Assembly (NCBI GenBank): GCA_001513395.1
Contig: LFTP01000079.1
Location: 1 to 6,406, forward strand
Direction: 5' to 3'
Length of the DNA: 6,406 bases
Origin: Clostridia bacterium DTU080
Lineage (GTDB): Bacteria > Bacillota > Limnochordia > DTU080
Shown piece by piece: positions 5,413 to 6,406 of this stretch (positions are counted from its first letter, which is position 1; every line of letters starts with the position of its first letter). The translations under genes were made by a program, and so were the position numbers. The notes below the pieces were generated by a model, which searched no databases, was not told the origin of the DNA, and worked only from the letters and a program-made list of their open reading frames with translations.

Positions 5413-5460
5413 AGAAGTCAAACATGACAGAATGGTTAGCCGGAGGGGGTCAGCGACGCT

Positions 5461-5853
5461 ATGCAGCAGCATGAAGAGATATCGTCCACTGCTCAACGAT
5501 TGCGCAGGCGTCGCCGGCGCAAAGTTACGGCTCGCTTCTATCGGTTTGTGGCCCTTTTGATTTTGCTTTTTGTGGCGAGTTCGTACGGCGTGGCGATATG
5601 GCGGATGCAAAAAGTGGACAGACAGATCGAGATGACCCGCCGGACTTTGAATGCCGTCAGAATGAGGAATGCTCAGTTGCTCGAAGAGTTGGAGCGCGTC
5701 TCCAGTGATGAGTATGTAGAGCGTGTGGCTCGCGAGGAGTTGGGTCTTGTGGCCGAAGGCGAGACGGTCTTCGTGGTTATCAAGCCTGAAGAAAGCGTGA
5801 GCCCTTTGGAAGTCGAGCGTCGCAATAGCGCCGACAGGATTGACGGTTGGTGA
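5461..5853 (+). CDS. divIC: Septum formation initiator, DivIC/FtsB family
   Basis: A 130-residue bitopic membrane protein with the standard layout of the family. There is a short cytoplasmic N-terminus with six consecutive arginines (15-20), one transmembrane helix at about 28-47 (FVALLILLFVASSYGVAIW), a coiled coil at about 49-80 (VDRQIEMTRRTLNAVRMRNA, then QLLEELERV) and the conserved segment DEYVERVAREELGLVAEGET (83-102). DivIC/FtsB forms a complex with FtsL and DivIB/FtsQ at the division site and controls septal wall synthesis. Its place between yabQ and the S1 gene is the classic position of divIC. The upstream GGAGGGGG (5442-5449) lies 11 bases before the ATG, a slightly long but workable spacing. 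The last 20 or so residues after VIKPEE are variable. No separate promoter was recognised in the 86-base gap, so it may share the yabPQ transcript, though a growth-essential gene would be expected to have its own. Confidence 0.93.
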   Translation: MQQHEEISSTAQRLRRRRRRKVTARFYRFVALLILLFVASSYGVAIWRMQKVDRQIEMTRRTLNAVRMRNAQLLEELERVSSDEYVERVAREELGLVAEGETVFVVIKPEESVSPLEVERRNSADRIDGW

Positions 5854-5892
5854 ACCCTTAATCGCGGTGGAAGGTACTCACAACCAAACAAA

Positions 5893-5926
5893 GTTGCAAT
5901 ATTCAGCCATATTGACACTTTGCAAC
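5893..5926. promoter_or_regulatory. Nested inverted repeats over the S1-gene promoter (possible operator)
   Basis: GTTGCAA at 5893-5899 is matched by TTGCAAC at 5920-5926. Inside this pair, CAATAT (5897-5902) is matched by ATATTG (5909-5914). The right outer arm lies in the promoter spacer and the right inner arm overlaps the TTGACA box, so a protein bound here would affect RNA polymerase. The TTGCAA cores are 26 bases apart, about two and a half helical turns. Confidence 0.4.
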
Positions 5927-5940
5927 CCCTGTGTTACAAT
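5912..5940 (+). promoter_or_regulatory. Sigma-A type promoter for the S1-domain gene
   Basis: A consensus -35 box TTGACA (5912-5917), a 17-base spacer and TACAAT (5935-5940) with an extended -10 TG at 5932-5933. Transcription would start near 5947, giving a leader of about 50 bases before ATG 5996. This is the clearest promoter in the window. Confidence 0.88.
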
Positions 5941-5976
5941 GCTGAAGCCGAGTATCAGGTCTCGGGAAAATCTCAT

Positions 5977-5982
5977 AGGAGG
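5977..5982 (+). promoter_or_regulatory. Ribosome binding site of the S1 gene, with long spacing
   Basis: A perfect AGGAGG lies 13 bases before ATG 5996, several bases longer than the other genes in this window (7-11). No other standard start codon in frame fits better. Confidence 0.6.
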
Positions 5983-5995
5983 AATTCACTCTCGT

Positions 5996-6397
5996 ATGGC
6001 CATCGAGGTCGGTAGTGTTTTGGAAGGCAAGGTAACAGGCATCACGAATTTCGGCGCTTTTGTCGAGCTGGATGATGGCGTTACCGGTTTGGTACACATT
6101 TCGGAGGTAGCCGATGCCTATGTGAGGGACATCAGGGACTACCTCGAAGAGGGTCAGACGGTAAAGGTCAAGGTGATCAACGTTTCAAACGGTAAGGTCG
6201 GGCTCTCCATCAAACAAGTGAACAGCGATGGAGTGCGCGATTTTCGCGCCAGTCGTCGACCGGGTGGCCGTTCGCGAGGTGGATTTGAGGAAAAACTGAG
6301 TAAGTTTCTTAAAGACAGCGATGAGCGATTGGCCAGCCTGCGCCGCAACCAGGACAGCAAGCGAGGCGGTCGCGGCACCAGACGAGACTTTTTTTGA
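5996..6397 (+). CDS. yabR: S1-domain RNA-binding protein (YabR type)
   Basis: A 133-residue protein. Residues about 5-74 are one S1 OB-fold domain: VGSVLEGKVTGITNFGAFVE, LDDGVTGLVHISEVAD, a YLEEGQTVKVKVINV strand pair, and GKVGLSIKQV. It resembles the S1 repeats of ribosomal protein S1 and of polynucleotide phosphorylase, so RNA or ribosome binding in the cytoplasm is expected. Residues 80-133 are a charged tail rich in arginine and glycine (RRPGGRSRGG, KRGGRGTRRDFF), likely flexible and adding RNA contacts. Length and position, directly after divIC, match YabR of Bacillus, whose function is poorly defined. The frame is open upstream to 5840, but that stretch contains the promoter; ATG 5996 begins the family N-terminus MAIEVGSVLEGKV. 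It has its own sigma-A promoter 142 bases or less after divIC. The gene closes with a run of seven T at the codons before TGA. Confidence 0.93.
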   Translation: MAIEVGSVLEGKVTGITNFGAFVELDDGVTGLVHISEVADAYVRDIRDYLEEGQTVKVKVINVSNGKVGLSIKQVNSDGVRDFRASRRPGGRSRGGFEEKLSKFLKDSDERLASLRRNQDSKRGGRGTRRDFF

Positions 6398-6406
6398 GCA
6401 GGCGTG

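Noticed and set aside
5840..5995. 52-codon upstream extension of the S1 gene
   Set aside because: It overlaps the end of divIC and contains the sigma-A promoter and the AGGAGG; family similarity begins at MAIEVGSV.

Overview
The window looks like chromosomal DNA from an endospore-forming, or spore-former-derived, member of the Bacillota, most likely a clostridial-type lineage of moderate to fairly high GC. The main reason is the run yabP - yabQ - divIC/ftsB-like - S1-domain (yabR-like) gene, with mazG (yabN type) and HU next to it. This is the well-known mfd/spoVT/yabN-yabR neighbourhood of spore formers. Strong AGGAGG-type ribosome binding sites fit the same group. I cannot name the genus from sequence alone.

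Left edge (1-416): a 5'-truncated IS21-family istB fragment on the minus strand, running out of the window. It is followed by about 160 bases with no recognisable gene. Then comes a plus-strand xylose-isomerase-like TIM-barrel gene (417-1241), apparently an accessory sugar isomerase/epimerase. Its stop codon overlaps by 4 bases the stop of the convergent mazG gene.

Middle (1238-3209): a minus-strand pair, HU (2934-3209) followed by a two-part tetrapyrrole-methylase/MazG protein (1238-2716, 492 aa). The 217-base gap between them is unusually rich in dyad symmetry: a hairpin of about 18 bp, a 16-bp perfect palindrome just upstream of the mazG ribosome binding site, and two adjoining 10-bp palindromes.

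Right half (3496-6397): a plus-strand cluster, divergent from HU. It consists of a SpoIID-domain lipoprotein, YabP, YabQ, a DivIC/FtsB-family septum protein and an S1-domain RNA-binding protein. The first three point to forespore engulfment and spore-envelope work, the fourth to cell division, and the last to translation or RNA binding. The S1 gene has its own near-consensus sigma-A promoter (TTGACA, 17 bases, TGTTACAAT) embedded in inverted repeats, so it can be expressed independently of the sporulation genes upstream.

I do not see a new defence system, CRISPR array, RNA gene or other clearly undescribed system. The items most worth a second look are the dyad-rich HU-mazG gap, the SpoIID-type lipoprotein with an apparent insertion beside its active site, the absence of the S4-domain gene (yabO/rqcP) usually found in this cluster, the odd gene orientations, and the operator-like repeats on the S1 promoter.
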